A stretch of DNA of 8,923 nucleotides from Minisyncoccota bacterium. Lineage in GTDB: Bacteria; Patescibacteriota; Microgenomatia; UBA1400; PJMF01. Every line of letters starts with the position of its first letter. Positions within the stretch are counted from its first letter, which is position 1. Of the stretch, positions 1-7,244 are shown one piece after another. Below the pieces are notes generated by a model. The model was not told the DNA's origin. It searched no databases and saw nothing but the letters and a program-made list of their open reading frames with translations. The stretch covers positions 1 through 8,923 of the forward strand of contig WJLO01000096.1 in the NCBI GenBank assembly GCA_014728425.1. Direction: 5' to 3'. The translations under genes were made by a program, and so were the position numbers.

Positions 1-416
1 CTGCTGTGGTGGGTGTGATTTTAACAGCAATTGCAGCTGCTTTAACTTATTCGGTAAAAACTACTGCTCAAGCTCGTTACCGGAGTTTAGCTGCTGGTTT
101 GGCTAATGAAGGCATGGAGGTTTTTCGCCGTGAGCGGGCTTTACAAGGCTGGAGTGATTTTTACAGTAATTTAAGCACTGGTTGTTTATGTTTGACTGCT
201 GATAATCTACCTGATCCGGGAGAAAGTTTTCCTGGAGCTGGCTGTGATAGTTGCGGCGCTATAGTGCAGGCAGGTGTAGCTTTTACTAGAGAAGCAACTG
301 TGAGTAAGCCTAATGATAGTACCGTAGCAGTTACTATTGTTGTGCAGTGGCCTAATGTGAGTGCTCCTAGCAATCCTCATCAAGTAGAGTTAGTTCAGGA
401 ATTTAGAGAATATTAA
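1..416 (+). CDS. PilV-like type IV minor pilin, 5'-truncated by window edge
   Basis: The reading frame is open from base 3 to the TAA at 414–416, giving 137 visible residues; the start and prepilin leader lie outside the window. The first visible residues (AVVGVILTAIAAALTYSVK) are the end of a hydrophobic N-terminal pilin helix. They are followed by ARYRSLAAGLANEGMEVFRRE, the 'A..la.eG.E..R..R' pattern of PilV-type minor pilins. The C-terminal half has a four-cysteine segment (CLC and CDSC) and a beta-rich end (VAVTIVVQW…HQVELVQEF) typical of the small pilin head. By family knowledge such proteins are processed by a prepilin peptidase and sit in or prime a type IV pilus. The GTG at 6 is not a credible start because it falls inside the helix. 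It converges on the leftward prepilin that ends at 477. Confidence 0.8.
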   Translation, partial: AVVGVILTAIAAALTYSVKTTAQARYRSLAAGLANEGMEVFRRERALQGWSDFYSNLSTGCLCLTADNLPDPGESFPGAGCDSCGAIVQAGVAFTREATVSKPNDSTVAVTIVVQWPNVSAPSNPHQVELVQEFREY

Positions 417-430
417 TTGTGAATACTGTG

Positions 431-442
431 GTTAAGCTTAAC
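431..442. repeat. 12-bp perfect palindrome between convergent genes
   Basis: GTTAAGCTTAAC is a perfect 12-bp palindrome, 15 nt after the stop of the rightward pilin and 35 nt from the stop of the leftward prepilin. It could only form a short AU-rich hairpin and no T-run follows, so it is a poor intrinsic terminator. A protein-binding site or chance are equally possible. Confidence 0.3.
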
Positions 443-476
443 TTGCTTGTCAAACATTTAGGGGTACACTTATTGT

Positions 477-977
477 TTAGTTTCTAACAGTAATCCCAGT
501 ATTAAAATCTTGAACGCTAGTGTCACTACTGCTTTCGCTTCCTCCACCACGATTTTTTAAGCTAAAAGAAACTTCAATGTATTGAGTGTCATTAGTTCCT
601 AAATAGCAGGCAAATTGAGGATCATCTACCAAAACACTGTAATCAGAAGTTAGGTAAACCGTGCTGCTAGACTCAGAAGCAATTTTCCCTGAATCAGCTT
701 TAATAGTGGTAGTTTGGCCATCTAAATCGGTAAAGCTGATGTCGTTTTGTGTTCCTGGGCAGGTACTAGTAATTTCTTGTGAGTTGCGCAAAAGATACTC
801 GATTTGCCTGAGAGCATAGTTACCCTCGTTTTTGATTTTTTGATCGATATTTATTTTGGTGTTACTAATCATAAAAGTCATAAACAAAGCTGAAGCTGCT
901 AACATTAAAATAATAGCCAGACTACTGACTACTAAAATCTCGATTAAGGTAAAGCCATTAGCTTTAGGTTTGGTCAT
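477..977 (-). CDS. Prepilin with class III signal peptide (PilW/GspJ-like minor pseudopilin)
   Basis: The product is 166 residues. It starts MTKPKANG|FTLIEILVV: an 8-residue basic leader, predicted peptidase cleavage after Gly8, Phe at +1 and Glu at +5 (E13), then a hydrophobic helix to about residue 31. This is the textbook type IV prepilin N-terminus. The next segment (NYALRQIEYLLRNSQEI) resembles the helix of PilW/GspJ-type minor pilins. The remainder is a Ser/Thr-rich beta head ending in a short FNTGITVRN tail. I chose the ATG at 977 because a GGAG (986–989) lies 8 nt upstream. An in-frame GTG at 986 abuts that same GGAG, leaving no spacing, and would lengthen the leader by three residues. 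The start is 1 nt after the stop of the giant surface-protein gene, so co-transcription and translational coupling are likely. It probably acts at the pilus tip or in assembly with that protein. Confidence 0.88.
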   Translation of the reverse strand: MTKPKANGFTLIEILVVSSLAIILMLAASALFMTFMISNTKINIDQKIKNEGNYALRQIEYLLRNSQEITSTCPGTQNDISFTDLDGQTTTIKADSGKIASESSSTVYLTSDYSVLVDDPQFACYLGTNDTQYIEVSFSLKNRGGGSESSSDTSVQDFNTGITVRN

Positions 978-978
978 C

Positions 979-3900
979 TTACTCACTCCAGCCTGGTTCT
1001 ACTTCTTGCCAAGTGTATTGGGCTACGCGGATATCTGCTAGGACTGGGTCTTGAAAGGTCTGTACAAAATCTGGGCGATAAAGAAAGACTTCAGTGGGTT
1101 GAGTGGCATGATTAGCAGCGCCAGTACTACCGTCATCATAACTGCGGTTAAGGTTAACTCCCCCCCACCCCACAAAACTGCCAGCGCCAATAAATTTATT
1201 GTCACTACTAGCTGGTGATTGGCTTTCTAGATTAATAGAGCCTGAGGCAATAAAGATGCCTTCCAGGTTAGGATCGCTGGTTAGGGGGTCAGTAGTAGGA
1301 TCGCTATAACCTACATCAGCAGCAATATTAATATTGCCCGAAACAACAAACATTAGTAAACTGCCAGGCTCAATATCAATGAGCTGACTGTCAGTATTAC
1401 CAGTGATGTTGAGGTCGCCATTCACCAAGATCACTACTTTGTTGCCGCCACTAATGTTCCAAGCAGTGCTAAGATCAAGATCAAGGTTGCCATTTTGAAG
1501 ATAATAGCCAGTGCTGTCTTTACTACTATCGTTATATGAGGCTGGATTATCAATGCGGCTGCTAAAGAACTCATAGTTCTCAGTAGGAGTGTCAATGTTG
1601 CTGTCTTGAGCATGTGCGCCAGCATCAGTGGTGACATGGTCATTGTGATAATGAATACGGTTGGTGTCTGTGCTTTCGGAGTCACTAACAATATTGCCTC
1701 CACTGGTAACGGCAAAGCCAGCACTTTCATTATGTTCTTTGCTGTCATAAAGAATTAAGCCAGGGATACAGCCCTCGCCTATTTCACAGCCTTCATTACC
1801 AGGAATAGGGCTGCTCAAAGCAGTACCGCTACTTTGGCCAGAATAAATATTAGCACCATAGGTTTGCCACCAGGGGCCGCGACTGATATCATAGTCAAGA
1901 ATAAAAAAGTGGACACCACTAATGTCACTAGTGCCAGTACTCACGCCTTCAGTACAGTTACCTGAGTCATTAGGGCAAGAGCATTCATAAACATGCCCGG
2001 ACTCAATCTCACCAATGTTCAGTTGTAAAGAGTAGTTGTGGTTTTTTTCTAACCAAATTTGATAGCTATTGTTATTAATAGTGCCTTCAATTGTTCCTGA
2101 TTGAGCAGTAATGCTTGCGCCAGTGCCTGGGCTAGTGGGGTTGCTTTGATCACCAGCACAATAACCAATGCCAGAGCTGCCTTCACCAAGATAAAAATTA
2201 CCTTCAACCAAGACTTCATTAACACAGTCTTGGTGGCAGCCATCATAGTTATCATTGCCGCCATCATCACATTCTTCTTGGCCAATCCAAATATAACCGT
2301 CACCACAGTCAGCATCGGTGCAGTTATTAAGACAGGCATCTTGGTTGCTGCTATTGCCATCATCGCATTCTTCTCCTGGGTCGGTATCACCATCACCGCA
2401 AATGGCTGTATCCAAGATCTCTACTTCTCCACTATATAACCAGTAGTACCAGTCATCATCAGTATATTGACCAGCATTGTCGCGTGAGCGTGCTCTAAAT
2501 TGATAAGTAGTGTTGGCTTCACCAGTAAAGATTACAGTGTCAGAAAAATTTTGAGGAGTGCCAGCGGGATTGGCAGGATAAGAAGACACATTATACCAAG
2601 TAGTGTCATCAAGCCAATTGCAGCCATGCTGATCTTCACAGCTGTTTTGGCTACTAAAGCTGCTACAAGCACTAGCGCTGGGATCGTCATTGCACTCTCC
2701 AGAAATCCATTGACAAAATACATAGGTTTGACAACCTAGTTCATTATCTAAAGAACTACAATCAATGCTTTTGTTGCTGCAGGATGCAGTGCTACTCCAA
2801 CTACAGCCTCGAGCTTCACATTCAGACTCAGTGCAACCTTTACCACATAATGAAGCGCATGAACAAGATCCATTAACATACCAATCACAGTTAACATTGG
2901 CCTCACATTCGCTTTGATTAAGATTACTGCAAACTGCTGGCCAGCTAGATTTATGTTCGCAATAAGGAGTAATGCTGCTAAAACTACAACCTTGTTGTTG
3001 ATTACAATGAGGTTCAATGTTTCCAGCATAGGTTTCTTCGATTTCTTGACAGGTCATAGCAGTGCCCATACAGTCACCAGTGAGTGGGGTGTTGCGATAT
3101 TGTAGATAAATTCGGTCTAGGCCATTATCATCACTGGCTGAGACGTCAAGCTCAATATCAGGATCTTCGGTCTGTACTTTGCTTTGATTAGGGTCACAGT
3201 CACCATTATTATCGGCAGTGCATCCTAGATCAATAGTGGGAGGATTGTCTACTGCTGTAGGAGTTGGGGTTGGAGGCTCAGGTGTGAGAGTGAGAGTGGG
3301 AGTGGGGCTAGGGCCAGCAGTAGGAGTTAAGGTGGGGGTAACCAAGTTTAGCCGAACTCGATGTTCCCCACTGTTCCAGTCACTCCAATAATAACAATAG
3401 CATTGATTATCAGGACAGTTAATGCTGTCATTGACCACATAACCACCAGAACCACTGGGTTGAGGGTTTTGTACTGAAGAAAGTTGATAATTGCCATAGG
3501 CTTTAAGATTTACTAACACGCCAGGATTGTAGCTGCCTGGCACACTAGGTTTGGTAAAAGTAAAGTTAGCGCTGTTAGCTTGACAACTAAAAGGACTAAC
3601 TCCTGTGTAGGTATAGGCTGTTCCACCAATAATAGGGTTGACATAGCAACCAGCAGAACAAAAGTCTACTCTCACATTATTGCCATTAGGGTCACGGGTA
3701 CGAGCTACAATATGTGGACTAGGTGTGGGTGTAGGAGAAGGTACAGTAAATGAACCATAACACCTTCCTGGGCTTGCTCCACCGCTCAAGGTGCAGGCGT
3801 TTTGCACTTTAGCATACCATTGATAACTGCCAGGGTTTAGTTCTGGATTAACAGTCCATGTAGTTACCCAGCTAGGCGGAATCGAGATCTGGCCAGATTG

Positions 3901-5127
3901 AGCATAAGTAGTATCAGTAATATAAACAGAGTATTCCATGTACTGTAGATCGCCACTACCTTGACTAGTAACTTGAGCAGATAAGATTGGGGTGCCATTG
4001 CTAACTACTGCCCCACTGGCAGGAGATAAAGTACTACATTGAGCAGGGTTACAAATTGGAGGCTGAGTAGGTTCAGACGTTGGCCCTGAGGTTGGACCTC
4101 CTGGCGTAGGCGATGGTCCAGCAGTAGGAGTATTAATTGGGCCTGAGGTCCAGGTGCAGAGATCGCTGATGACTGCAGGACATTCACCTGCTCCGCAGCT
4201 TTTACCGCCATAACAAGCACCTGGGGAGGATAATGATGCACAAGGATGGTTTTGAAATGGGCCATCGCCTTGGCAATTGTCGCTACAAGAGCAAAATGAG
4301 AAATCAGCACATTGTTGACCTTCATAGGCACAGTCGGAGCCATCGGCACATTCACAAGTTGGGTCTTTTAATTCGCAGACCCATTTACCAGAGCAGTCAG
4401 CATAAACAGTTCTAGGTTTGAAAAAATTTAATATAGTTGCAATTTTTTTTAAAAAATCCTTGTTTTTTGAATTGCTAATTTGAAATAAAAAAGTTTCTTC
4501 TGGGATAAGGTTTTGTCTAAAATTTTGTAATAAGGTTTGGTAATATTGCTCATCTTCAGGATTACTACCCGCAGGTCTAGAAGTGGTAAATAAAGTATGA
4601 AATATGCGATGAATGAAGATTGAGTTTACACTCCAATTAGTAGTGTTAGTTAGAGTGTTAGGATCATAGTAAGCCCAAAATTCCATAGTCTGAGTTTTAG
4701 TATCGTATTGGCTAGTGATACCAGAAATATTTTCAGTTCCCTGTTTTCTAATTTCATAAAGATTTTGTTGGTCTTGGATTGGTAATTTGGTAATATCAGC
4801 AAAGATAAATTTGGCATTATTAATTGGTAAAGGTTCGGCTGTACCATAAAGGGCTAGTTGAGTGGGGGGGGTATCGAAATTTAGATGTTGAAGTAGTAAG
4901 TTAAATAATTCTTTATTAACAGTATTAGATTTTAAGTTAAAGTTTGGTAATTTTGATTCAAAAATAAAAGTTATTTTTTGGTTGTTATCAAGATGGTAGA
5001 TCAAACTATTATCTGGTTTATTTAGATGCCCCTGAAGAAAAAAGAGCAACCCACTCGCCAGGAGGATTAAAATAATCGATATAATAATTTTGATGACTAT
5101 TTTCCCTGAAAGGAACAAATCTCTCAT
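979..5127 (-). CDS. Giant modular Cys-rich surface protein, signal-anchored, pilus-associated adhesin-like
   Basis: The product is 1382 residues from the ATG at 5127; an in-frame TTG at 5163 would add 12. Neither start has a clear Shine-Dalgarno. Seen in order: a signal anchor (about 10–32); a cysteine-free, AT-rich-coded domain (35–238); a VYA/DC junction at 241–245 that looks like a second signal-peptide cleavage site; about 14 cysteines in the next 80 residues; a Pro/Thr linker (333–357); a beta-sandwich-like module (359–461); a short linker; another beta module (472–595); a Pro/Thr linker (597–630); a cadherin/FN3-like module (628–908) interrupted by C-x-W repeats (693–838); two DUF4215/Myxococcus-type repeats, CGDG…EECDDGN (910–968); and a beta-rich C-terminal region (973–1382) with IYSGQSSGTALSSPI-like and LVNGDLNITGN/IASGSINLES strands. 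CPR pilus loci often carry large PilX-like proteins with such C-termini next to prepilins. I infer an extracellular adhesin or pilus-tip role. Its stop is 1 nt from the prepilin start. Confidence 0.85.
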   Translation of the reverse strand: MRDLFLSGKIVIKIIISIILILLASGLLFFLQGHLNKPDNSLIYHLDNNQKITFIFESKLPNFNLKSNTVNKELFNLLLQHLNFDTPPTQLALYGTAEPLPINNAKFIFADITKLPIQDQQNLYEIRKQGTENISGITSQYDTKTQTMEFWAYYDPNTLTNTTNWSVNSIFIHRIFHTLFTTSRPAGSNPEDEQYYQTLLQNFRQNLIPEETFLFQISNSKNKDFLKKIATILNFFKPRTVYADCSGKWVCELKDPTCECADGSDCAYEGQQCADFSFCSCSDNCQGDGPFQNHPCASLSSPGACYGGKSCGAGECPAVISDLCTWTSGPINTPTAGPSPTPGGPTSGPTSEPTQPPICNPAQCSTLSPASGAVVSNGTPILSAQVTSQGSGDLQYMEYSVYITDTTYAQSGQISIPPSWVTTWTVNPELNPGSYQWYAKVQNACTLSGGASPGRCYGSFTVPSPTPTPSPHIVARTRDPNGNNVRVDFCSAGCYVNPIIGGTAYTYTGVSPFSCQANSANFTFTKPSVPGSYNPGVLVNLKAYGNYQLSSVQNPQPSGSGGYVVNDSINCPDNQCYCYYWSDWNSGEHRVRLNLVTPTLTPTAGPSPTPTLTLTPEPPTPTPTAVDNPPTIDLGCTADNNGDCDPNQSKVQTEDPDIELDVSASDDNGLDRIYLQYRNTPLTGDCMGTAMTCQEIEETYAGNIEPHCNQQQGCSFSSITPYCEHKSSWPAVCSNLNQSECEANVNCDWYVNGSCSCASLCGKGCTESECEARGCSWSSTASCSNKSIDCSSLDNELGCQTYVFCQWISGECNDDPSASACSSFSSQNSCEDQHGCNWLDDTTWYNVSSYPANPAGTPQNFSDTVIFTGEANTTYQFRARSRDNAGQYTDDDWYYWLYSGEVEILDTAICGDGDTDPGEECDDGNSSNQDACLNNCTDADCGDGYIWIGQEECDDGGNDNYDGCHQDCVNEVLVEGNFYLGEGSSGIGYCAGDQSNPTSPGTGASITAQSGTIEGTINNNSYQIWLEKNHNYSLQLNIGEIESGHVYECSCPNDSGNCTEGVSTGTSDISGVHFFILDYDISRGPWWQTYGANIYSGQSSGTALSSPIPGNEGCEIGEGCIPGLILYDSKEHNESAGFAVTSGGNIVSDSESTDTNRIHYHNDHVTTDAGAHAQDSNIDTPTENYEFFSSRIDNPASYNDSSKDSTGYYLQNGNLDLDLSTAWNISGGNKVVILVNGDLNITGNTDSQLIDIEPGSLLMFVVSGNINIAADVGYSDPTTDPLTSDPNLEGIFIASGSINLESQSPASSDNKFIGAGSFVGWGGVNLNRSYDDGSTGAANHATQPTEVFLYRPDFVQTFQDPVLADIRVAQYTWQEVEPGWSE
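2221..2403 (-). repeat. Two DUF4215 / Myxococcus-type Cys-rich repeats within the giant protein
   Basis: The encoded residues show two consecutive copies of the pattern CGDG-x(5–6)-G-x-EECDDG…C…C. The first has CGDGDTDPGEECDDGN and ends in ACLNNC; the second has CGDGYIWIGQEECDDGG and ends in GCHQDC. This repeat family is widespread in secreted proteins of Myxococcota and CPR bacteria. The acidic EECDDGN core suggests disulfide- and possibly calcium-stabilised mini-domains (inference). Here they separate the middle beta module from the C-terminal region. Confidence 0.8.
2614..2931 (-). repeat. Four tandem C-x-W cysteine repeats inserted in a beta module
   Basis: The encoded repeats follow C-x(4–8)-C-x(4–5)-C-x-W-x(4–5)-C. 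Repeat 1 is C733, C741, C747, W749, C755. Repeat 2 is C765, C770, C775, W777, C783. Repeat 3 is C790, C799, C805, W807, C812. Repeat 4 is C821, C830, C836, W838. A degenerate fifth copy may precede them (C693, C708, C714-S-F, C723). The copies differ too much at DNA level to be a recent duplication. The spacing suggests each repeat folds around its own disulfides. I cannot name the family. Confidence 0.7.
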
Positions 5128-5146
5128 AAGATTTATTATGAGAGAT
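5119..5146. repeat. Perfect 11-bp inverted repeat over the start of the giant gene
   Basis: ATCTCTCATAA (5119–5129) is the exact reverse complement of TTATGAGAGAT (5136–5146), with a 6-nt loop. In the leftward transcript the ATG at 5127–5125 lies in the 3' arm, so the hairpin would sequester that start codon. If translation instead starts at the TTG at 5163, the hairpin is inside the coding region. It has no U-tract, so it is not a standard terminator. It could be a translational switch or an operator. Confidence 0.55.
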
Positions 5147-5195
5147 CTATCTATGAAAATCAACTTGTTATTTCTAGTTCTTGAGTTACTTATAT

Positions 5196-7136
5196 TTATC
5201 TAGTAATTGAGAAAAAATCTAGTAGTGATTTTTGGTCTACTATTCTTTTTAATACTTCATCTAAATATATCTCAAATGCGGGACTTGAAGAATAATCGCT
5301 CCCGACCTCAGCTGTCAATTTGTCTGTATGAATTTCCGACCTAATTTTGGGATCAATGCCTAACCAACCTTCAGCCATTAATAAGTCACTTATGAGTGGA
5401 GAGTCAGATTGTAAGTCGGCACTAGGCCTACCTGTCTTCAGCCAGAAAATCAATTGTCCGTTTTTATCTACGAACATTTCAAATTTTAAACCCACGCCAC
5501 TGCTGGTAGCCTGAAAGTGTAGTGTCTCGGTTTTACCATCTAGCTCAACTTGATTGCTTTTTCCCACATCAAATACAGTTATAATTTTAGTTTCAGGAGT
5601 TATAGTTACATCAACTGCTTCTCCACTTTCAATATCTATGGCTGTGAATTGGTTGCTGCCATTGGCTTCAATCGCAGCTTCACGCATATCAGTAATCAGT
5701 TGTTTCCATGCTTCCTCTGACATGCCTGGTCCTAGTTCTACTGCAATAGGACAACCTTCTTCTCTAGCTGCTTGGGTGCAGTAGATTGTTGTTTGATCCA
5801 TTTTCATTACAGGTTTTGGTTCTACAATTCTTCTTAAGATTTCGGGGCCAGTATATTCTGCAACTTCAGTCTCTTTAGTAGCCTGAGGAGTTTCTGTAGC
5901 CTCCTCAGTGGCTTGAGTTGTGGCCTCTTCAGCACTTTTTGGAGTGGCGGTCTTTTGTGCAGGAGTATTTGTTACGCCTTTAGGCTCAGGAGTTTTTTTT
6001 TCAGTGTCGGCTTCGCTAGTGAGATCTTCGGGGTAAACAGTATTTGGGTCGCGCTCAAGCTTAGGAGTAGCTGTTGGCACATCAGGTTGAGTCACTCCAC
6101 CTTGACCTCCAGTTCCTGTCTCTCCTTGATCATCTTCTGTTAGATTATTAGAAGGAGGAGGGCTTTGGTTCTCGGGTCTTTTCCAGTCGCCTGAACCTCC
6201 TAGACTCGGATCCCAAACCCAGATCAATTGTCCATCAACAGTAAGACCCGGCATTCCTGTTTTGCTCACTACGATAGCTTTTGCTGTTTCTGGCGGTGTT
6301 GCTAATACATTTTGTGGACTCCAAGCAAACCAGCGCCCATTTAGAAACATGATGCATGCGCCAACGCTAAATTCATTGCCATTGAATTTGATTTTTCCTT
6401 GAGTGATTTCCCAATAGATCGTTTCTCCAGCTAAATTTGGTGTATATTCAGTTCCGTCTTGTAGGACCTCGATTTGATCAGTGTTCAATAAGTCCTTTTC
6501 TAGCTTAGCTTTTATTTCTGTTAATTTAGTTCTTTGTTGCTCTGAAGTAGTAACCCAGCCTTGTCCAGCGAAGCTGCTACCACCTGAGACTTCAGTGCTT
6601 GTTATAGTAGCGGTTGGTTTTTGTTCAGTGGCAGAAGGCTGTTTTAGTGTTTTGGTAGGAAGCTCTGTTTTAGTTTGCCCGCTAGTTGTGGTTTCAGATT
6701 CTTCATTTTTGCCATCGCAGCCAAGGAGCGTCATTATTAGTACCAATATTGCTAGCGAGAACAACCAATTCTTTTCTGTAGCGCTACTTTCTACTGTAGC
6801 AAGAGCCAATGTTCGTTCTCGTGTGATTCTCTGTTTCCTGATGTGACCTTGTTGACCACCCTTAAGCTTCCTATGTGGAGTTATTATCTGTTGATACAAT
6901 TCTCTCAATTGTCTTTTAGCGAGTTTTTCTAGATCAGCCAAATTAGTCAAGTGATCTATTACTAGAGCTCCTAACTGAGGATTGGCTTGAAGAACATCTG
7001 TTAAAGTTTTCTTAAATTCTTTAAAGATCTCTATGAACGACCATGGCCTAAGAGGTAGCATTGGGTCTCCTGCCCTGGATCTTTCGTCAGCCTGTCTTTT
7101 ACCTTTCTGCAATACTTCGGATACCTGTTTCCTCAT
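5196..7136 (-). CDS. Unrecognised membrane-anchored extracytoplasmic protein with lipobox-like LLGC
   Basis: The product is 646 residues from an ATG preceded by a near-ideal Shine-Dalgarno. Residues 1–120 are a basic, partly helical tail with no recognised domain, unusually long for a signal peptide. Residues 124–139 are hydrophobic and run straight into LLGC (C140), a lipobox-like motif, so it is either a bitopic N-in protein or an atypical lipoprotein. A Ser/Thr/Lys spacer (141–195) follows, then a globular region (about 200–320) with the Trp-rich strands NGRWFAW and DGQLIWVW. A Pro/Thr/Glu/Ala low-complexity linker (320–430) holds EEATTQATEEATETPQAT-type repeats. The C-terminal region (430–646) contains Cys453 and Cys462 and another NGQLIFW strand, and is flanked by similar helices EILRRIVEPK (432–441) and EVLKRIVDQK (627–636). 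I assign no function. It shares strand with the giant surface gene 68 nt downstream, suggesting a cell-envelope role. Confidence 0.8.
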   Translation of the reverse strand: MRKQVSEVLQKGKRQADERSRAGDPMLPLRPWSFIEIFKEFKKTLTDVLQANPQLGALVIDHLTNLADLEKLAKRQLRELYQQIITPHRKLKGGQQGHIRKQRITRERTLALATVESSATEKNWLFSLAILVLIMTLLGCDGKNEESETTTSGQTKTELPTKTLKQPSATEQKPTATITSTEVSGGSSFAGQGWVTTSEQQRTKLTEIKAKLEKDLLNTDQIEVLQDGTEYTPNLAGETIYWEITQGKIKFNGNEFSVGACIMFLNGRWFAWSPQNVLATPPETAKAIVVSKTGMPGLTVDGQLIWVWDPSLGGSGDWKRPENQSPPPSNNLTEDDQGETGTGGQGGVTQPDVPTATPKLERDPNTVYPEDLTSEADTEKKTPEPKGVTNTPAQKTATPKSAEEATTQATEEATETPQATKETEVAEYTGPEILRRIVEPKPVMKMDQTTIYCTQAAREEGCPIAVELGPGMSEEAWKQLITDMREAAIEANGSNQFTAIDIESGEAVDVTITPETKIITVFDVGKSNQVELDGKTETLHFQATSSGVGLKFEMFVDKNGQLIFWLKTGRPSADLQSDSPLISDLLMAEGWLGIDPKIRSEIHTDKLTAEVGSDYSSSPAFEIYLDEVLKRIVDQKSLLDFFSITR

Positions 7137-7138
7137 AT

Positions 7139-7147
7139 CCCCTCCTC
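7139..7147 (-). promoter_or_regulatory. Strong Shine-Dalgarno fixing the 646-residue ORF start
   Basis: On the minus strand GAGGAGGGG ends 2 nt before the ATG at 7136. The AGGAGG core is 4 nt from the start codon. It is the strongest ribosome binding site in the window and argues that the long basic N-terminal tail is really translated, rather than the product starting near the membrane segment. Confidence 0.75.
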
Positions 7148-7244
7148 TACTCTTCTATTTTGTAATAGTAAGATGTGATTTAATTTTTTTGTTTTTGGAT
7201 AAAAATCCTATAATTTATAACGATGTTTAATGTTTTTTGTTACG

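Noticed and set aside
978..986. GTG at 986 as start of the prepilin
   Set aside because: It directly abuts the GGAG with no spacing; the ATG at 977 has normal spacing and gives a typical 8-residue leader.
2101..2439. Open plus-strand frame with hydrophobic translation, and similar minus-strand alternate frames at 1434–1748, 2049–2396 and 2748–3029
   Set aside because: They overlap the giant gene in other frames. Their Ala/Ile/Thr/Met-rich translations are by-products of the Cys-, Asp- and Ser-rich coding sequence.
2221..4140. Cys-rich and Pro/Thr repeats as a CRISPR or DNA satellite array
   Set aside because: Periodicity is at protein level only. DNA copies diverge, and no constant repeat with unique spacers is present.
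4570..4630. IHRIFH segment of the giant protein as a zinc-protease motif
   Set aside because: There is no HExxH or other complete metallopeptidase signature.
5119..5146. Inverted repeat as an intrinsic terminator between the 646-residue ORF and the giant gene
   Set aside because: The stem is AU-rich, is not followed by a U-tract and overlaps the start of the downstream gene.
6481..6846. 121-codon plus-strand frame opposite the 646-residue ORF
   Set aside because: Antisense shadow of a gene with a strong ribosome binding site; no conserved motif and no ribosome binding site of its own that I could see.
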